From the NCBI GenBank assembly GCA_022711595.1, contig JAKLET010000026.1:1-55109 (forward strand): a stretch of 55,109 nucleotides of DNA, written 5' to 3'. The translations under genes were made by a program, and so were the position numbers. Shown here one piece after another: positions 52,631 through 55,109 of the stretch (position 1 is the stretch's first letter; each line of letters starts with the position of its first letter). The notes under the pieces are model-generated. The model was not told the origin of the DNA. It searched no databases and saw nothing but the letters and a program-made list of their open reading frames with translations. This stretch comes from Deltaproteobacteria bacterium (GTDB lineage: Bacteria; Desulfobacterota; Syntrophorhabdia; Syntrophorhabdales; Syntrophorhabdaceae).

Positions 52631-54584
52631 GACCCACATGATCCTGACCATTGATGACGAAGAGCCTATCCGAAGGAGCATACGTGTTTTCTTTGAGGAT
52701 TCCGGTTTCGAGGTTGTGGAAGCTGCGGACGGGCAAAAGGGGCTTGACCTTTTTCGGTCGAGGCACCCCTCAGTCGTACTTGTAGACCTGAGAATGCCGG
52801 GCATAAGCGGGGCGGAGGTCATTGACACGTTAAAAAGAGAGGCCCCCGAGGTCCCGGTGATCGTGCTTTCGGGGACCGGCCTGATAGCAGATGCGATCGA
52901 TGCCATGCGAAGGGGTGCGTGGGACTATGTGACGAAGCCCATTACGGACATGTCCGAACTCGAACATGTGGTCAGGATCGCCCTGGAGCGGTCGAGGCTC
53001 ATGGAGGAGAACAGGCGTTACCGAGAACACCTTGAAGAGGAGGTGGAGCGGAGGACGAAAGAGCTAAAGCAGGAGATAGATGAGCGAAAGAGAACAGAGG
53101 AGAGACTGCTCCTTTCGGAGCAATCTCTGAGAGACATCCTCCAGGCATCTCCCATCGGCATCGGCAAGGCAAAAAACAGGATCTTCGATTGGGTCAATGA
53201 GACGATGTGCAAGATCACAGGATATAACCTGGAAGAGATACAGGGAAAGACCGCCCGGCTTCTGTACGAGAACGGCCAGGAATACGGGCGCGTGGGCGAG
53301 ACCCTCAATAAAGAAAAAGCGGTCGAGACAAAATGGGTGCGCAAAGACGGTGATGTGAGGGACATCCTGCTTCACGTGACACATACATCGGACGAAGCAT
53401 ACATATTCACCGCAATAGACTTCACCGAACAGAAGAACCTCGAGGGCCGGCTCCGGCAGGCGCAAAAGATGGAGGCAATCGGCACCCTGGCGGGCGGTAT
53501 CGCCCACGACTTCAATAATATCCTCACGGCAATGATGGGATACGCCACCCTCGTACAGATGAAGGTGGACACTTCAAGCCCCTTGCGGCCGTATGTAGAC
53601 CAGCTCATCCTTGCTTCACGGAAGGCGGCCAATCTGACACAGAGCCTTCTCGCGTTCAGCAGGCAGCAGCCTGCCCAGCTTGCCCCGCTGGACATAAATG
53701 AGACGATCAGGGCGACAGGGAAATTACTTAAAAGACTCCTCACTGAGGACATCGAATTGCACACACTCTTCAGCGAGGAAAATACAACCGTAATGGCCGA
53801 TAAGACACAGATGGACCAGATCCTCTTCAATCTTGTTACCAATGCAAGAGATTCAATGCCCCGGGGCGGGACGCTCACTGTAGAAACAGATCTTGTCGAG
53901 ATATACGACAGCACTTTCATAGGTGATCATGGTTTTGAAAGGCCCGGGAGATACGTCCAGATAAAGGTTTCCGATACAGGAATCGGCATGGACGAGGCAA
54001 CGAGGGAGAAGATATTCGACCCCTTCTTTACCACGAAAGAGACCGGGAAAGGTACCGGGCTCGGCCTTGCCACCGTGTACGGCATCGTGAAGCAATGCAG
54101 CGGGTACATCACCGTGGAAAGCAAGCTGGGACAGGGCTCGATCTTCCGAATATATCTTCCGTCGGTGAGGCGGCGGGCAGACAAGGAACACGTCGCGCCG
54201 GTAACCGTCAAAACAGGCAGCGAGACGATCCTTGTTGCCGAAGACAATGAAGAGGTGAGGTCCTTTATGCGGGAGGCGCTCAAAGGGTGCGGCTACAGGA
54301 TAATAGAAGCCATGGACGGTGAGGATGCGGTAGAGACATTCAAACAGCACCAGGATGTGGACCTCATCATCGTGGATTCGGTGATGCCTAAAAAGAACGG
54401 CCGTGAGGTCTACGAGGAGATACACAGGATAAAACCCGGGATCAAGGCCCTTTTCACCAGCGGGTACACCAGGGACATCATCCTCGATAAAGGCATTGAG
54501 GACAAAGAGTTCAACTTCATTGCCAAACCGCTTATATTGAATGATTTCCTTCAAAAGGTCCGTGATATTCTGGACGGGCGGTAA
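52623..54584 (+). CDS. Receiver-PAS-kinase-receiver hybrid
   Basis: A 653-residue soluble protein: N-terminal receiver (about 5-120, phospho-Asp in VVLVDLRMPGISG), coiled coil (about 125-165), PAS (about 170-275), HisKA with the phospho-His in GGIAHDFNNILT, HATPase (NLVTNARDSMP, DTGIGMD, KGTGLGLATVYG) and a second receiver (about 530-645, Asp in LIIVDSVMPKKNG). It can take phosphate from the membrane kinase or the lone receiver and forward it, but no DNA-binding output is found in the cluster, so the final target lies elsewhere or outside the window. Confidence 0.94.
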   Translation: MAETHMILTIDDEEPIRRSIRVFFEDSGFEVVEAADGQKGLDLFRSRHPSVVLVDLRMPGISGAEVIDTLKREAPEVPVIVLSGTGLIADAIDAMRRGAWDYVTKPITDMSELEHVVRIALERSRLMEENRRYREHLEEEVERRTKELKQEIDERKRTEERLLLSEQSLRDILQASPIGIGKAKNRIFDWVNETMCKITGYNLEEIQGKTARLLYENGQEYGRVGETLNKEKAVETKWVRKDGDVRDILLHVTHTSDEAYIFTAIDFTEQKNLEGRLRQAQKMEAIGTLAGGIAHDFNNILTAMMGYATLVQMKVDTSSPLRPYVDQLILASRKAANLTQSLLAFSRQQPAQLAPLDINETIRATGKLLKRLLTEDIELHTLFSEENTTVMADKTQMDQILFNLVTNARDSMPRGGTLTVETDLVEIYDSTFIGDHGFERPGRYVQIKVSDTGIGMDEATREKIFDPFFTTKETGKGTGLGLATVYGIVKQCSGYITVESKLGQGSIFRIYLPSVRRRADKEHVAPVTVKTGSETILVAEDNEEVRSFMREALKGCGYRIIEAMDGEDAVETFKQHQDVDLIIVDSVMPKKNGREVYEEIHRIKPGIKALFTSGYTRDIILDKGIEDKEFNFIAKPLILNDFLQKVRDILDGR

Positions 54585-55075
54585 GTGCCGCCGGCCTCCC
54601 TCGGACAGCGTTTCCTTTCTTCAGTGCCGCATTGAGCTGTGACATATCATGCATTATGTCTGTACTATCAGGAAGATATTTTTTTTGCCAGAGAGTTCCA
54701 GACGGCATATTGTGAAAAAAAATCATATAATCACAAATTTTTAGCTTGACATTATTTTCTTCTCTTAGTAATAATTAGTACGTATTAGTCAGTATTGGTT
54801 ATTGCTGGTTAGAACTGGCGTTATTAAATTATTGTGTAGCTTGTGAAAGATTTCTTTTCATCTCTTGACAGGCGCTGATCAAATTGTTATTTTATGAGCA
54901 CTTTGAAAAGCGTCATCAGGAGAGTTATGCATTTATCATTCTTTGAATTTCCCTCCCGCCATAAACTAAATTTATCCCGAAAAAATGAATCTTTCCCCGG
55001 TGTGATCCGGGATCAAATCGTTTACAACCAAGGATGTAAAAATATGAAAAACCTTATAAACAGAGGTGACAAAAA
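54585..55075. other. AT-rich upstream region of the last gene
   Basis: This 491-base stretch is clearly more AT-rich than the rest. It has two TTGACA elements (54746-54751 and 54865-54870), the second followed after 17 bases by TATTTT (54888-54893), and a decameric repeat array at 54766-54825. A 61-codon open frame at 54894 has no ribosome site and is not called. Confidence 0.6.
54766..54825. repeat. Decameric direct repeat array
   Basis: Six consecutive 10-base units, each starting TRG: TAGTAATAAT, TAGTACGTAT, TAGTCAGTAT, then three TGG-type units. Ten bases is close to one helical turn, so identical faces of DNA would be presented; it lies between two candidate promoters. Confidence 0.65.
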
Positions 55076-55109
55076 ATGAGGTACGGAGAGACAGGATATT
55101 ACTTAGAGA
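55076..55109 (+). CDS. Start of a further gene (partial)
   Basis: ATG at 55076 behind the ribosome site AGAGGTG, followed by eleven codons (MRYGETGYYLE) to the right edge. Too short to identify. The start recalls, weakly, that of aldehyde ferredoxin oxidoreductase-like proteins such as BamB; this is only a hint. Confidence 0.45.
   Translation, partial: MRYGETGYYLE

Noticed and set aside
54894-55079. 61-codon open frame in the AT-rich leader
   Set aside because: No ribosome site, AT-driven composition, and it overlaps the start of the better-supported gene at 55076.

Overview
The window reads as an ordinary chromosomal segment of a GC-moderate, Gram-negative strict anaerobe, most likely a Desulfobacterota (former Deltaproteobacteria) lineage of the syntrophic or aromatic-degrading kind (Syntrophorhabdus-like). 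This placement is an inference from gene content: LPS-type glycosyltransferase, Lgt and porin-like genes (outer membrane); PerR, rubredoxin and a rubrerythrin-like di-iron protein (oxygen defence of anaerobes); a LarA-family nickel racemase; many PAS hybrid kinases; and a methanogen-type thymidylate synthase. About 56 protein genes, two tRNAs and one partial gene at each edge are supported. No phage, transposase or CRISPR array is seen.

Layout. 1-2.7 kb: SAM cycle genes (metK, ahcY, a PfkB kinase). 2.8-7.7 kb: HU, MscS channel, GT9 glycosyltransferase, M48 protease with D-Ala-D-Ala carboxypeptidase. 7.8-14.4 kb: a LarA homologue divergent from a FadR-type GntR regulator followed by a full branched-chain-type ABC importer (livKHMGF). 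14.5-24.2 kb: mgsA, an exported CxxC protein with hisA-hisF-hisI, pgpA, pncC, thpR, recA, alaS and a Crp/Fnr regulator. 24.4-29.5 kb: a GAF-GAF-ANTAR protein, then nadE and a sigma-like gene behind a leader with two A1/G4 hexaloop hairpins and an overlapping terminator, then a porin-like protein behind two terminators. 29.5-34.4 kb: FIST protein and hybrid kinase, HAD phosphatase, YjbQ. 34.5-41.8 kb: carB, lgt, the perR-rubredoxin pair, di-iron protein, DUF2284, epmA. 41.9-48.5 kb: tRNA-Ser, patatin lipoprotein, MBL hydrolase, ThyA-like, two unknown genes, tRNA-Met and the queuosine operon queH-DUF2905-queC-queE. 49-54.6 kb: a binding lipoprotein, membrane kinase, lone receiver and hybrid kinase, then an AT-rich leader and the start of a new gene.

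Two things stand out. First, the nadE leader has the architecture expected of an ANTAR antitermination target and lies directly downstream of an ANTAR gene, giving a self-contained candidate RNA-based regulatory circuit. Second, many intergenic gaps carry degenerate short tandem arrays with strict unit length of 7 or 9 bases (one of 10), always outside genes, often in inverted pairs, whose units share a theme but rarely an identical sequence. This resembles in form the heptameric STRR repeats of cyanobacteria and is not explained by the genes.
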